Shown piece after piece: positions 40,282 to 49,658 of a DNA stretch of 64,000 nt (positions are counted from its first letter, which is position 1; each line of letters opens with the position of its first letter). Made by a program: the position numbers and the translations under genes. The stretch lies in the NCBI GenBank assembly GCA_910577875.1, contig CAJTNY010000001.1, positions 1-64,000 on the forward strand, given 5' to 3'. The stretch is from an uncultured Christensenella sp. Lineage in GTDB: Bacteria > Bacillota > Clostridia > Christensenellales > Borkfalkiaceae. Under the pieces are notes generated by a model. The model made no database searches, had not been told where the DNA came from, and saw only the letters and a list, made by a program, of their open reading frames with translations.

Positions 40282-40286
40282 AATTG

Positions 40287-41741
40287 TTAATTTTTAGGTG
40301 AATAATTCGGTGCTTCCTTGGTTATGGAAATGTCGTGGGGATGGCTTTCGATAAGCGAAGCCGAAGTCATTTTAACGAACTTAGCGTTCTTTCTGAGCTC
40401 TTCGACGGTACCGCAACCTGTATACCCCATACCTGCGCGCAGTCCTCCCATCAACTGGAATATAATATCGGACAAAACGCCGCGGTAAGGAACCCTGCCT
40501 TCCACCCCTTCGGGAACGAATTTCTTTGCGTCCGTCTGAAAATATCTGTCCTTGCTGCCCTTAGCCATTGCGGGAAGCGAACCCATTCCGCGGTAGGACT
40601 TGAAACTTCTGCCCTGGTATATTTCGAGTTCACCGGGCGACTCGGAAGTACCTGCGAAAAGCGAGCCTATCATAACGGCGCTTCCGCCGGCAGCCAAAGC
40701 CTTAACTATATCGCCCGAGTATTTTACGCCACCGTCAGCGATGACCCGTTTGCCCATTTTATCAGCTTGCTCAGCACAGTCCATAACCGCGGTGAGTTGC
40801 GGCATACCTATTCCGGCAACGATACGGGTAGTACATATAGAGCCGGGACCTATACCGACTTTTACTACGTCCGCGCCTGCGTCGATCAAATCTCGTGTAG
40901 CCTCTGCCGTAACGACGTTGCCCGCGACGAGAGGCAGATTGGGAAAAGCTTTCTTGACTTTTGCAACTGCGTCGACTATTCCTTTGGAATGACCGTGCGC
41001 AGAATCTAGAACGACCATATCAACCTTAGCCTGCAACAGAGCGGAAACTCTGTCCAAAACGTCGGGAGAACCGCCTATCGCCGCCGCTACAAGCAGTCTG
41101 CCGTTCTTGTCCCTTGCGCTGTTGGGATACTGTATCGACTTTTCGATGTCCTTAATGGTTATAAGCCCTTTAAGATTTCCGTCCTTGTCCACTATGGGAA
41201 GTTTTTCTATTCTGTGTCTGCCGAGAATTTTCTGAGCCTGTTCAAGCGAAGTTCCTATCGGCGCGGTGACAAGATTTTCTTTTGTCATTACGTTTGCGAT
41301 AGGCTGGTCGAAATTCGTTTCAAACCTCAAATCGCGGTTCGTAAGAATTCCGACGAGTTTTCCACTCTCCGTTATGGGAACGCCGCTTATCTTGTATTTA
41401 GCCATAAGGTCGCAAGCCGCCTGAACCGGCTGGTCGGGCGTGAGGTGGAACGGGTCCGTAATTACACCGTGTTCGCTCCTTTTAACCTTATCGACTTCCG
41501 CAACCTGTTCTTCTACGGGCATATTTTTATGAATAACTCCGATACCGCCCTCTCTCGCCATTGCGATTGCGAGTTTACTCTCCGTAACCGTATCCATTGC
41601 CGCGCTTACAAGAGGAATGTTAAGATTTATTCCGTTGCAAAGCGACGTGCGTAAATCAACCGTAGACGGTAAAACGTCCGACGCGGCAGGTACCAGAAGT
41701 ACGTCGTCGAAAGTAAGTGCTTCCTTGACAATTTTATTCAT
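40287..41741 (-). CDS. guaB: IMP dehydrogenase
   Basis: A 484-residue enzyme oxidising IMP to XMP, the committed step to GMP. Catalytic barrel with FDDVLLVPAASDVLP at the start, the two CBS domains near residues 93-205, active-site loop GIGPGSICTTRIVAGIG (catalytic Cys near residue 303) and the flap GSLPAMAKGSKDRY. AAGGAG precedes ATG. It follows the unknown gene at 41754 by 12 bases and precedes guaA. Confidence 0.98.
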   Translation of the reverse strand: MNKIVKEALTFDDVLLVPAASDVLPSTVDLRTSLCNGINLNIPLVSAAMDTVTESKLAIAMAREGGIGVIHKNMPVEEQVAEVDKVKRSEHGVITDPFHLTPDQPVQAACDLMAKYKISGVPITESGKLVGILTNRDLRFETNFDQPIANVMTKENLVTAPIGTSLEQAQKILGRHRIEKLPIVDKDGNLKGLITIKDIEKSIQYPNSARDKNGRLLVAAAIGGSPDVLDRVSALLQAKVDMVVLDSAHGHSKGIVDAVAKVKKAFPNLPLVAGNVVTAEATRDLIDAGADVVKVGIGPGSICTTRIVAGIGMPQLTAVMDCAEQADKMGKRVIADGGVKYSGDIVKALAAGGSAVMIGSLFAGTSESPGELEIYQGRSFKSYRGMGSLPAMAKGSKDRYFQTDAKKFVPEGVEGRVPYRGVLSDIIFQLMGGLRAGMGYTGCGTVEELRKNAKFVKMTSASLIESHPHDISITKEAPNYSPKN

Positions 41742-41753
41742 AAATGCTTCTCC

Positions 41754-42326
41754 TTATTTTCCTTCGTTTTTAAATTCTTCCAACAGTTTTTTTAGATTTT
41801 CATCGGAATCGCCGAGCGTAGCGAGAGTCTTGTCCGCTTCGTCCGCTGTTCCGTTTTCTATTATTGCCAATACCAATTTAACAAAACTTTTTCCGCTTTC
41901 GGCAGTTTTCAAAGCTTTGTCCAAATCACCGCTTCTGTACTGGGCAGCGGCGAGATTTCCGCAGATATAACCTTTATAATCCTTTGCGTATTTTCCGAAT
42001 TCCGTAGACATAATACTCTCGTCGACAGCTTTGCATAGAGTGTCGAAACCATCGTCTTCGATAAGCCTTCCGCAGTATTTTAAGATAAGCGCGTCTTTAC
42101 CGGAAGCTATACTGTCCTGCGCACATCTTGCAAGGTCTTTAACGTCTTTCGTATATTTATAACGTAAATCCGCGCAGGTTACTGCAAACGAATAGTTACC
42201 CGTCTTTTCGCAGGAAGCCGCCATCGTCTGTGGCGAAATCAATATCCACAACGAAAATATCGCAACGGCGGCTGCAACAAGCGTACCTAACGTTACAAGC
42301 GCGGTCTTAAAAATAATTTTGTTCAT
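41754..42326 (-). CDS. Membrane-anchored protein of unknown function
   Basis: A 190-residue protein with one N-terminal membrane helix (TALVTLGTLVAAAVAIFSLWILI) and an extracytoplasmic helical part that resembles TPR-like pairs: FAVTCADLRYKYTKDVKDLA, AAAQYRSGDLDKALKTAESG and ENLKKLLEEFKNEG. No family could be named. A promoter (TTGCAT, 17 bases, TAAAAT) lies about 30 bases ahead of its ATG. It heads the transcript that contains guaB, but a role in purine metabolism should not be assumed. Confidence 0.7.
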   Translation of the reverse strand: MNKIIFKTALVTLGTLVAAAVAIFSLWILISPQTMAASCEKTGNYSFAVTCADLRYKYTKDVKDLARCAQDSIASGKDALILKYCGRLIEDDGFDTLCKAVDESIMSTEFGKYAKDYKGYICGNLAAAQYRSGDLDKALKTAESGKSFVKLVLAIIENGTADEADKTLATLGDSDENLKKLLEEFKNEGK

Positions 42327-42447
42327 TTTTACTTTTGCTTATAAAATATTTAAAATATTTTAACATAACCGCAAATAAAATGCAACTGTTTGATAAAAAG
42401 TTGAACAATTTAATTCTTAAACACGCAGTATTAAAATATATTGAAGT

Positions 42448-43098
42448 ATGAGAAAAATCATATTATTTTCAGTAATGCTGTGCGCGGCGGTTTGTATCCT
42501 CGGCGGTTGCGCCAAAAGCGTGAATTATCTTGACTACGTTTCGGAAAAACGGACGGACATTTACCTTTATTCGAACGACGGACTCGAAATAAAAATATAC
42601 CTTTCCGAAAAGGAAACGCCTTACTCAACCGACGGTATAAAAGGCGATATGAATTCTCTTACGGAAATTTACGTAAGTTTGCCGAGAAACTACGACGAAG
42701 TAAACGTAAGCGTCTGCGGAGCGGAAGGCGAAATGAATTACCGCGCGGTAGAAAACTGTTACTATCTCAGACTTCCCGACGGTAAAATTTCGGGCGAAAG
42801 CGCGGAAGTAACCCTAACTTACGGCGGAGAGAGCCGCACATATTCTGCGGTCAGCGTTCTTTACGACGGAGTTATCGGCTGTGACGGAGCAGTCAACTGC
42901 GTGATAGACAGGGAAGCCGAACTTTTCCAATCGCTCACAGAAAACAATGTTTTCCTCGGTGAAATATACGTAAGACTGCTTTACGACGAGGGGTGTTATT
43001 ACTATGTAGGCGTATGCGACAGAAACAATAAAATCAACGCTTATCTCGTCGACGGCGAGCGCGGTAAAGTTATAGCATCTAAAGAATTGGAAGCATAA
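42448..43098 (+). CDS. Lipoprotein of unknown function
   Basis: A 216-residue secreted lipoprotein with a signal peptide and lipobox LGGC (Cys near residue 21). The rest is beta-rich and contains three or four Tyr-rich strands (TDIYLYSNDGLEIKIYLSE, AENCYYLRLPDGKI-like VENCYYLRL, CYYYVGVCDRNNK). Family not recognised. A TATATT box ends 5 bases before ATG, with a weak -35, so the start may be leaderless. Followed by a strong terminator. Confidence 0.75.
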   Translation: MRKIILFSVMLCAAVCILGGCAKSVNYLDYVSEKRTDIYLYSNDGLEIKIYLSEKETPYSTDGIKGDMNSLTEIYVSLPRNYDEVNVSVCGAEGEMNYRAVENCYYLRLPDGKISGESAEVTLTYGGESRTYSAVSVLYDGVIGCDGAVNCVIDREAELFQSLTENNVFLGEIYVRLLYDEGCYYYVGVCDRNNKINAYLVDGERGKVIASKELEA

Positions 43099-43127
43099 AA
43101 AAAGAGGAGCGTGCGCTCCTCTTTTTT
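43098..43127. terminator. Bidirectional terminator
   Basis: Arms 43098-43111 and 43114-43127 (AAAAAAGAGGAGCG / CGCTCCTCTTTTTT), loop TG, between convergent genes. Confidence 0.9.
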
Positions 43128-44235
43128 ATTTGAAAAATTCTATTATTATGCTGTTCTGAACAAAGAGGTACTCTTCTTTTATCCTGAGATTTTTACCGTC
43201 GGTTATTATGCTTTTACCGAGCTTTTTTATCTGCTGTGCATACTTATCCGAAAATTCGGAACCGAAAAGCCTCTTGAATTCTTCTAAATTTATACCGCTT
43301 TCGGTTCTGAGCCGAAGCATTATATACTCCTCTTCCCGTCCTTCCTCGTCGATTTCCACGCTGTCTATTACAGCGAAATTATCCGAAAGTATACATTTAA
43401 AATACTCGTCCAAATCAAAAGTGTTCGTAAACCGGACGTTGTTTATACAAGAAGATGCCGAAACCCCGAATCCGATATATTCGCCCCTGTTCCAATAGTT
43501 TAAATTATGGCGACTCTCTTTGCCTTTTTTACAGAAGTTCGAAACCTCATATCTTTCAAAACCGAGCGATTGCAGTTTCTTAAAGCCTGCCGAATACATT
43601 TCCGCCACCTCGTCGCCGTCCGGAAGTTCGCCGTTCAAATAGTCGGTGTAAATCGGCGTACCGTCCTCTGGAGTCAGCGCGTACATAGAAATATGGCCCG
43701 CACCGAAAGCCGAGGCCGTTTCGATGGTTTTTTCTATATCGTCCACCGTCTGATTTTTCAAACCAATCATAACGTCGGCAGAAAAATTTTCTCCCTTCAA
43801 GAGCTTGGCACACTGAACAAAATCGCTCAGGGTATGTATTCTGCCCAAATCACGGAGTTGACTGTCAACCGCGGTTTGGAGCCCAACAGAAAAACGGTTT
43901 ATGCCGCACTTTTTATATAAGTCTATCTTTCCTGCGCTGACCGTACCAGGATTAATTTCAATAGTGATTTCCGCGTCCTCAGTCAAATTAAAATTTTTCT
44001 TCACCGAAGCGAGAAGCATTGCAATATAGCGTTCGTCTATTACCGACGGAGTGCCTCCGCCGATATAAAGCGTATCGAAAATATAATTTTTAAGTTCATT
44101 TTTACGCTTTGCCATTTCGCGGTAAACGCAAGCCATATAACTTTCGGCATAGCACAGTTTATCGGGAAAAGACGCAAAATCGCAGTAACTGCATTTAGAT
44201 TTACAAAAAGGAATATGAACGTAAATACCCGACAT
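43126..44235 (-). CDS. hemW: Radical SAM haem chaperone HemW-like
   Basis: A 369-residue radical SAM protein. IYVHIPFCKSKCSYCDF holds the C-x3-C-x2-C cluster (Cys near residues 11-18), GGGTPS and EINPG follow, and the HemW-type YEVSNFCKKG and HNLNYWNRGEY sit in the C-terminal half. HemW inserts haem into respiratory proteins rather than oxidising coproporphyrinogen; the assignment to HemW is by length and cysteine motif. Directly abuts the MGMT-like gene. Confidence 0.93.
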   Translation of the reverse strand: MSGIYVHIPFCKSKCSYCDFASFPDKLCYAESYMACVYREMAKRKNELKNYIFDTLYIGGGTPSVIDERYIAMLLASVKKNFNLTEDAEITIEINPGTVSAGKIDLYKKCGINRFSVGLQTAVDSQLRDLGRIHTLSDFVQCAKLLKGENFSADVMIGLKNQTVDDIEKTIETASAFGAGHISMYALTPEDGTPIYTDYLNGELPDGDEVAEMYSAGFKKLQSLGFERYEVSNFCKKGKESRHNLNYWNRGEYIGFGVSASSCINNVRFTNTFDLDEYFKCILSDNFAVIDSVEIDEEGREEEYIMLRLRTESGINLEEFKRLFGSEFSDKYAQQIKKLGKSIITDGKNLRIKEEYLFVQNSIIIEFFK

Positions 44236-44544
44236 TTAGAAAGTCCACCTGAAATTTTTCATATCTACTTTAAATTCTTCCGAAAAACCGACACCCTCGG
44301 ACAAGAGTAAAGCCTTCTGCACGTCTTTGCCTCCGAACGCAAAACCGTCCGTCAGACTCCCGTCTCGGAACACTATTCTGTGGCAGGGAACCGTGCCCTG
44401 ATATGGATTGCCGTGCAAAGCCCAGCCGACCTGCCTTGACGCTCTCGGCGCGCCGATTGCTTTGGCTATATCGCCGTAAGTAGAAACCTTTCCCTCCGGA
44501 ACAAGCATTACGGCTTTATAAACTCTTTCAAAAAAATCGCTCAT
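44236..44544 (-). CDS. MGMT-family protein, DNA-binding domain only
   Basis: A 102-residue protein equal to the C-terminal, alkyl-accepting domain of O6-methylguanine-DNA methyltransferase. It keeps the active Cys in TVPCHRIV (near residue 55) and the helix-turn-helix RASRQVGWALHGNP, with the Arg finger. It is thus not an alkyltransferase-like protein, in which Cys is lost. The N-terminal domain is missing, as in several short bacterial members. hemW follows without a gap. Confidence 0.85.
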   Translation of the reverse strand: MSDFFERVYKAVMLVPEGKVSTYGDIAKAIGAPRASRQVGWALHGNPYQGTVPCHRIVFRDGSLTDGFAFGGKDVQKALLLSEGVGFSEEFKVDMKNFRWTF

Positions 44545-44650
44545 ACATTTAAAATAAATTCCGGTGCAAGCAGGGTTTCCCTGCGCCGAAGTATGTGATT
44601 GACGGATATATAACTCAAAGCAGTATTAAATAGCATATATGCATTTTAAA

Positions 44651-46456
44651 CTAGTCTTTGTTAGTTTTGAGTATCTGCATAAACACCTCAGACGGAACCT
44701 CGACAGAACCTATCGAACGCATACGCTTTTTACCTTCTTTCTGCTTTTCGAGCAGTTTTTTCTTACGCGTAATGTCGCCGCCGTAGCACTTTGCAAGAAC
44801 GTCTTTCCGCACTGCTTTGACCGTTTCGCGCGCAATCACCTTGCCGCCTATCGCCGCCTGTACTGGAACCTCGAAAAGTTGGCGCGGTATCGCTTCCTTT
44901 AAATTCTCGCAAAGAGTTCTGCCGCGGGAATATGCGCTGTCCTCGTGGACTATCATCGAAAGCGCGTCGCAGACTTCGCCGTTTAACAATATATCCAATT
45001 TTACGAGCTTGCTTTTCTCGTAACCCTTCATTTCGTAATCGAAACTCGCATAACCGCGCGTCCTCGATTTTATGCTGTCGAAGAAATCGAAAATAATTTC
45101 GTTCAGAGGCAAATCATATTCAAGCTTCACCCTGCTCTTATCGAGATAAGTCATTTCCAAAAACGTTCCGCGTTTCTCGCGGCATAAGTCCATTATCTGT
45201 CCGAGATAGTCTGGCGGGGAATATATGTCCGCGTGAACTATCGGTTCTTCCATATGCTCAATCTCAGACTGTGGCGGAAGATGTGAAGGGTTGTCTACGA
45301 ACAGCACTTCGCCGTCGGTCTTTATGACTTTATAACTAACGGACGGCGCAGTCGTTATTATTTCAAGCCCGAACTCGCGTTCGATGCGCTCCTGTATGAT
45401 TTCCATGTGGAGTAGCCCCAAAAACCCGCAGCGGAAACCAAAACCGAGCGCGACCGAGTTGTCGGGTTCGAATATGAGCGAAGCATCGTTCAATTGAAGT
45501 TTTAATACAGCTTCCTTTAGATCGTTGAATCTGCTTCCGTCCAAAGGATATATTCCGCAGAAAACCACGCTCTGTACTTTTTTATAACCCGGGAGCGGTT
45601 CTTTCGCAGGATTGTCGGCATTTATGACCGTATCGCCAACCGCAACGTCGAGAATCGATTTTATCGAAGCCGCTATATATCCGACTTCTCCGGCATACAG
45701 TCCGTCCTTAGGCATAAGGTTAGGGCTGAACACACCCACTTCCACAACATCGTATATCTTATCCGAACGGAAAGTTTTTATCCTGTCGCCCGCGCGGATT
45801 TTACCCTCTTTAATGCGGACGAAAAGAATAACGCCTTTATAATTGTCATAATAACTGTCGAATATAAGCGCTTTCAAGCACGCGTTTTCGTCGCCGTCCG
45901 GCGCGGGGAAATAATTCACGACGCTCTCCAAAACGTCTTCTATTCCCAAGCCCTCTTTTGCCGATACCAAAGGCGCGTACGACGCGTCAAGCCCTATCAC
46001 GTCCTCTATTTCTTTTTTCGCTTCGTCCGGACGTGCAGAAGGCAAGTCTATTTTATTGATTACAGGCAGAATTTCAAGGTTATTCTCCAAAGCGAGATAG
46101 ACGTTGGCGAGCGTCTGCGCCTCCACTCCCTGCGATGCGTCAACTATTAGTATCGCGCCCTCGCAGGCTGCAAGCGAACGCGAAACTTCATAGGTAAAGT
46201 CCACGTGTCCAGGCGTATCGATTAAATTGAGTACATACTCCTGCCCGTCTTTCGCGGTATAGAACATTCTCACGGGAGTGAGCTTGATTGTTATGCCGCG
46301 TTCACGCTCTATATCCATAGAGTCGAGAAGCTGATTTTCCATATCGCGGGAAGAAACCTGTCCCGTCTTTTCCATAAGCCTGTCGGCTAGAGTGCTCTTG
46401 CCGTGGTCTATGTGCGCTATTATGCAGAAGTTGCGTATATTACCGTTTTTACTCAT
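44651..46456 (-). CDS. lepA: Elongation factor 4 (LepA)
   Basis: A 601-residue translational GTPase that acts on stalled or back-translocating ribosomes. G1 CIIAHIDHGKSTLADRL near residue 12, switch I to G3 ERGITIKLT and LIDTPGHVDF, G4 NKIDLP, and the LepA-specific C-terminal domain (GKVIARETVKAVRKDVLAKCYGG, in part). ATG 46456 is chosen over the frame's first Met at 46492, because 46464-46492 is a consensus promoter and the family begins at this Met. Confidence 0.97.
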   Translation of the reverse strand: MSKNGNIRNFCIIAHIDHGKSTLADRLMEKTGQVSSRDMENQLLDSMDIERERGITIKLTPVRMFYTAKDGQEYVLNLIDTPGHVDFTYEVSRSLAACEGAILIVDASQGVEAQTLANVYLALENNLEILPVINKIDLPSARPDEAKKEIEDVIGLDASYAPLVSAKEGLGIEDVLESVVNYFPAPDGDENACLKALIFDSYYDNYKGVILFVRIKEGKIRAGDRIKTFRSDKIYDVVEVGVFSPNLMPKDGLYAGEVGYIAASIKSILDVAVGDTVINADNPAKEPLPGYKKVQSVVFCGIYPLDGSRFNDLKEAVLKLQLNDASLIFEPDNSVALGFGFRCGFLGLLHMEIIQERIEREFGLEIITTAPSVSYKVIKTDGEVLFVDNPSHLPPQSEIEHMEEPIVHADIYSPPDYLGQIMDLCREKRGTFLEMTYLDKSRVKLEYDLPLNEIIFDFFDSIKSRTRGYASFDYEMKGYEKSKLVKLDILLNGEVCDALSMIVHEDSAYSRGRTLCENLKEAIPRQLFEVPVQAAIGGKVIARETVKAVRKDVLAKCYGGDITRKKKLLEKQKEGKKRMRSIGSVEVPSEVFMQILKTNKD

Positions 46457-46463
46457 ATGCAAT

Positions 46464-46492
46464 ATTATATATGCCACGGCGGAAATTGGCAA
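46464..46492 (-). promoter_or_regulatory. Promoter giving a leaderless lepA mRNA
   Basis: On the minus strand TTGCCA (46487-46492), 17 bases, TATAAT (46464-46469), then 7 bases to the ATG. Confidence 0.8.
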
Positions 46493-46509
46493 GAATTTAA
46501 TAACCCGCC

Positions 46510-46564
46510 TAAAATAAAATTACAATTTTATTTTAAGCCGAAGCGCGTATTCAGCGCTTCGGCT
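46510..46564 (-). terminator. Two consecutive hairpins after the esterase gene
   Basis: Hairpin 1: arms 46510-46520 and 46525-46535, A/T only. Hairpin 2: arms 46536-46546 and 46554-46564 (AGCCGAAGCGC / GCGCTTCGGCT). In the minus direction the GC-rich hairpin comes first and the A/T-rich one follows as a T-rich tract. Confidence 0.8.
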
Positions 46565-46572
46565 TATAAATC

Positions 46573-48132
46573 TTAAAATTTCAATTTGTAATAAGAATAG
46601 ACGTTATCAACTTTGTCCTGCGGCATCTCTTTGTTTTCCGCTTTATCAGTAAAGTCCATATAATACAGATTGCCGTTATTCGGCATCCAGTATGTGCCTG
46701 TTTCGTTATACTCTTTGTTTTTTGCAGTTTTATTTGTTGGACTGTCTATAATGTTTTGCGAAGGTTCGCCGTTTTTGCAGAAGTTAACGAGATAGTTCAT
46801 CATTTCTTCGCTGAGTTGATAGTCTGTTTCCGTCCAGTTTCTGCCGCTCACGGTACTGAAATTGCCGAAAAAGTATGCAAGTTCGTAAGAGTGCCTTGCG
46901 CCCGAAGTATCCTCCGATACGCTCGAAGCTCTCGGCACGTCGCGTTCAAACATATAGATAAAAGTATTTTCCGTATATCCCGCTTTGTATCTCGCTTCGC
47001 CCTGCGCGTTCAAAAGCGCAAGCATACTGTCAACCGCGGTTATGCCGTTTGACGTATAAACCGAATAAATCAAATCGTCTTTTGCGACGTTTCCTATCAT
47101 AAGGTTGACGCAGTTGGCTTTTCCGTCGGCAACGCTGTTTTTATAAGTGTCCGTCAAAACGTATCCGTCAATGCACGGTCCGCCGGTCGGAAGAGTTTTT
47201 CCCTTTAAAAATTCCGCAGGAATTGCCCTGAGCTCTTCAACCGTCATTTTTGAAAGCTGTTTCCCGTTATAAGAAAGCGAAAGCTCGCCGCAGCGTTTCT
47301 CTACCGTCTGCCAATCTCTCGAAATAGAGTTATGGCTCGCGGCTACCGCGTTTTTGAAAAGCCCCTCGGCAAGCGGCGAAGCTATAAGCGCGTTTACTGA
47401 ACCCGAACCCGCAGACTGTCCCATTACGGTCACGTTTTCGGGATTGCCGCCGAAAGTTTTTATGTTCTCCTGTACCCATTTCAAAGCTTCTATCTGGTCC
47501 AGCAGTCCGTAGTTGCCCGCGCTGCCGTTTTCGTTCTCGGCTTTAAGCGCGTCGGTCGCCATATATCCGAGCGCGCCGACCCTGTACTGTATACTGACAA
47601 AAACCACGTCTTTTAAAGCAACGTTGAGCCCGTCGTAAACTTCGCAGGCAGCGCCGCCCGAATTGTAACCGCCTCCGTGGATATACACGAGCACGGGCTT
47701 ATTCTCGGTTACGCCGTACGAAGACCAGACGTTCAAAGTCAGACAGTCCTCCGAATAAATTATTCCGTTGCGGTAATGCGCGGGGTCGACATCCTGAACG
47801 AATTCTTCCGTCCAGTACGAAAACACGGACGCGTCGCCCTGCAAAGCGTTTGCTCCCCAGAGCGAGCAATCGAGCTCGCCCTCCCATTCCGATACGGGCT
47901 GAGGAGCTTTCCACCTCAATTCGCCGACAGGCGGAGCAGCAAAAGGTATGCCTTTGTAAACAGCCGCCTTTTCGTCCTCCGTCTTTACTCCCGTAACCTT
48001 ACCGCCCGTTACGCTTACCGTAAGATTTTCCGCGTACTCGGCTTTTTCTTTTTTTTGTTCATTCACCGTACAGCCTGCGGCAACCGCCGAAGCCGCGATT
48101 AAAACCCCCAATAACAGATTTCTTATTCGCAT
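46573..48132 (-). CDS. Secreted type B carboxylesterase lipoprotein
   Basis: A 519-residue serine hydrolase with lipoprotein signal AAGC (Cys near residue 20). The alpha/beta-hydrolase core includes KGIPFAAPPVGELRWKAPQP, SEDCLTLNVW, oxyanion YIHGGGYNSG, nucleophile elbow GQSAGSGSVN (Gln in place of the usual Glu) near residue 243, and a C-terminal His within the stretch SGARHSYELAYFFG. It probably cleaves esters outside the cell; substrate unknown. Ends in a strong terminator. Confidence 0.92.
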   Translation of the reverse strand: MRIRNLLLGVLIAASAVAAGCTVNEQKKEKAEYAENLTVSVTGGKVTGVKTEDEKAAVYKGIPFAAPPVGELRWKAPQPVSEWEGELDCSLWGANALQGDASVFSYWTEEFVQDVDPAHYRNGIIYSEDCLTLNVWSSYGVTENKPVLVYIHGGGYNSGGAACEVYDGLNVALKDVVFVSIQYRVGALGYMATDALKAENENGSAGNYGLLDQIEALKWVQENIKTFGGNPENVTVMGQSAGSGSVNALIASPLAEGLFKNAVAASHNSISRDWQTVEKRCGELSLSYNGKQLSKMTVEELRAIPAEFLKGKTLPTGGPCIDGYVLTDTYKNSVADGKANCVNLMIGNVAKDDLIYSVYTSNGITAVDSMLALLNAQGEARYKAGYTENTFIYMFERDVPRASSVSEDTSGARHSYELAYFFGNFSTVSGRNWTETDYQLSEEMMNYLVNFCKNGEPSQNIIDSPTNKTAKNKEYNETGTYWMPNNGNLYYMDFTDKAENKEMPQDKVDNVYSYYKLKF

Positions 48133-48211
48133 ATAAATTCCCTCACGTTTTATATTGTAAGTATATCATTTTTCTGCCTGCGGTGTCAACAGGCAATTTA
48201 TCGTTCATATG

Positions 48212-48240
48212 TTGACCGAATAAAAAAACTGTGTTATAAT
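48212..48240 (+). promoter_or_regulatory. Promoter of the SGNH hydrolase gene
   Basis: TTGACC at 48212-48217, 17 bases, TATAAT at 48235-48240, followed by AGGAGT before the ATG. A conventional leader with ribosome binding site, in contrast to the leaderless genes. Confidence 0.75.
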
Positions 48241-48258
48241 CTTTGCGAGGAGTAAATT

Positions 48259-49569
48259 ATGAGAAAACTTCAAATTTTAACTTGTTGTCTGGTTACTTGC
48301 TTTTTAGCGGTCTGCTGTATTTCGGCCTGCAACAAGGGCGACAAGGAAAGCGTTACCTATTCAGACGACCCTATGTTCAAAGCTGAAAACTGGGTTTATA
48401 TGACTAACGGTTCCGTTAAAGATTCGGGAGGTACCCCTTATTCGCTCGACGACGGTACTATTAAATTCCATAACGCGAACCAGGCTTATGATTTGGGAAA
48501 AGACTATTCCGACGGCTCGCTCGCCTTTATGCTTAAAGGTTCCGCGAACTGGCAGATATGGTTTCTTGCCGATACGACGGACAATACGAAAGTAAACTGT
48601 TACAAAATGATATATAAAGACGACGTCTTATATATGACCGCGTCCGATACGGCGCAAATGCTCTCGGGTGCAGAAAAGCAAACCACCGCTTACAAAACAA
48701 ACGACTGGAACAAATTCGAAGTTAAATTCTCGACTTCGCAGGAAAAAGTATGCAGTATTTCAGTTACCGTCAACGATAGCAAAGTCAATTTCAAAGACTT
48801 GCAAAAAGGCGGAAACGTTTCGGAAAACGGAGATTTTACCCATAAACGCGGAGAAACTTTTACGACCGGAAATTATATGGCTGTTAAAGTCTGGTACGGC
48901 GACTGTTACCTTCAACTCCGTTCCGTAGACGACGAAGGCAAAGCCGAAGTCGAAAAAATCGCCTGCATAGGCGACTCCGTTACTTTCGGCGCAAACGCAG
49001 ACGATTCTTACACCGACAGCTATCCCGCGCAGTTACAGAAACTGTTCGGCGGAAAATACAACGTTATGAACTTCGGAAAGAGCGGTGCAACGGCGCGCGA
49101 CAGCGCGGACGACCCCTACCGTAAAACGGCAGAATACCGAGGAATGATGTCGTTCAAAGCGGATAAAGCTATCATAATGCTCGGTTCGAACGATTCGAAA
49201 ACATATCAGGTTCCAACCGTAGATTCAATGATTCAGGCTTTTACCGCGTTAGTCGAAGATATATACTCAATCAATTCCAAGACAGAGATTTATATAGCCA
49301 CCTCTCCTTATGCATACAGCTCGGCTTACGAAATAAGTAACGGGAATATCGAAAACATCGTAATTCCCGCGCAGAAGCAGGTTGCCGAAGACAACGCTCT
49401 TACGCTTATCGATATGCACGAATTTACAAAGGATATGAACGGAAACTACGCAGACGGCGTACACCCTACCACAAAAGGTTACTCGTATTTTGCTTACCGT
49501 ATGCACTGCGCTCTGACCGATACACCTGTCGATGAAGATTACGTCGCGTCATTCAAAGATAAAAATTAA
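48259..49569 (+). CDS. SGNH/GDSL-hydrolase lipoprotein with N-terminal beta domain
   Basis: A 436-residue secreted lipoprotein (lipobox ISAC, Cys near residue 24). Residues about 40-230 are beta-rich, resembling a concanavalin-like/laminin-G-type sugar-binding domain (SLAFMLKGSANWQIWFLADTT in part). Residues about 235-420 are an SGNH hydrolase: nucleophile ACIGDSVTFG, Gly in FGKSGATA, Asn in MLGSNDSK and D-x-x-H in YADGVHPT. Such enzymes deacetylate polysaccharides or cleave esters. Divergently paired with the esterase at 46573, both secreted, suggesting a shared role in ester removal from glycans (inference). Confidence 0.85.
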   Translation: MRKLQILTCCLVTCFLAVCCISACNKGDKESVTYSDDPMFKAENWVYMTNGSVKDSGGTPYSLDDGTIKFHNANQAYDLGKDYSDGSLAFMLKGSANWQIWFLADTTDNTKVNCYKMIYKDDVLYMTASDTAQMLSGAEKQTTAYKTNDWNKFEVKFSTSQEKVCSISVTVNDSKVNFKDLQKGGNVSENGDFTHKRGETFTTGNYMAVKVWYGDCYLQLRSVDDEGKAEVEKIACIGDSVTFGANADDSYTDSYPAQLQKLFGGKYNVMNFGKSGATARDSADDPYRKTAEYRGMMSFKADKAIIMLGSNDSKTYQVPTVDSMIQAFTALVEDIYSINSKTEIYIATSPYAYSSAYEISNGNIENIVIPAQKQVAEDNALTLIDMHEFTKDMNGNYADGVHPTTKGYSYFAYRMHCALTDTPVDEDYVASFKDKN

Positions 49570-49579
49570 GTAAAAACGT

Positions 49580-49607
49580 AAACCGCCGCATATAAATGCG
49601 GCGGTTT
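49580..49607 (+). terminator. Terminator after the SGNH hydrolase gene
   Basis: Arms 49580-49591 and 49596-49607 (AAACCGCCGCAT / ATGCGGCGGTTT), loop ATAA. Confidence 0.85.
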
Positions 49608-49658
49608 TGTTGTAAAAGTTTTCAAACGGTGATATAATAAATTTATACGGAGGAAAAA

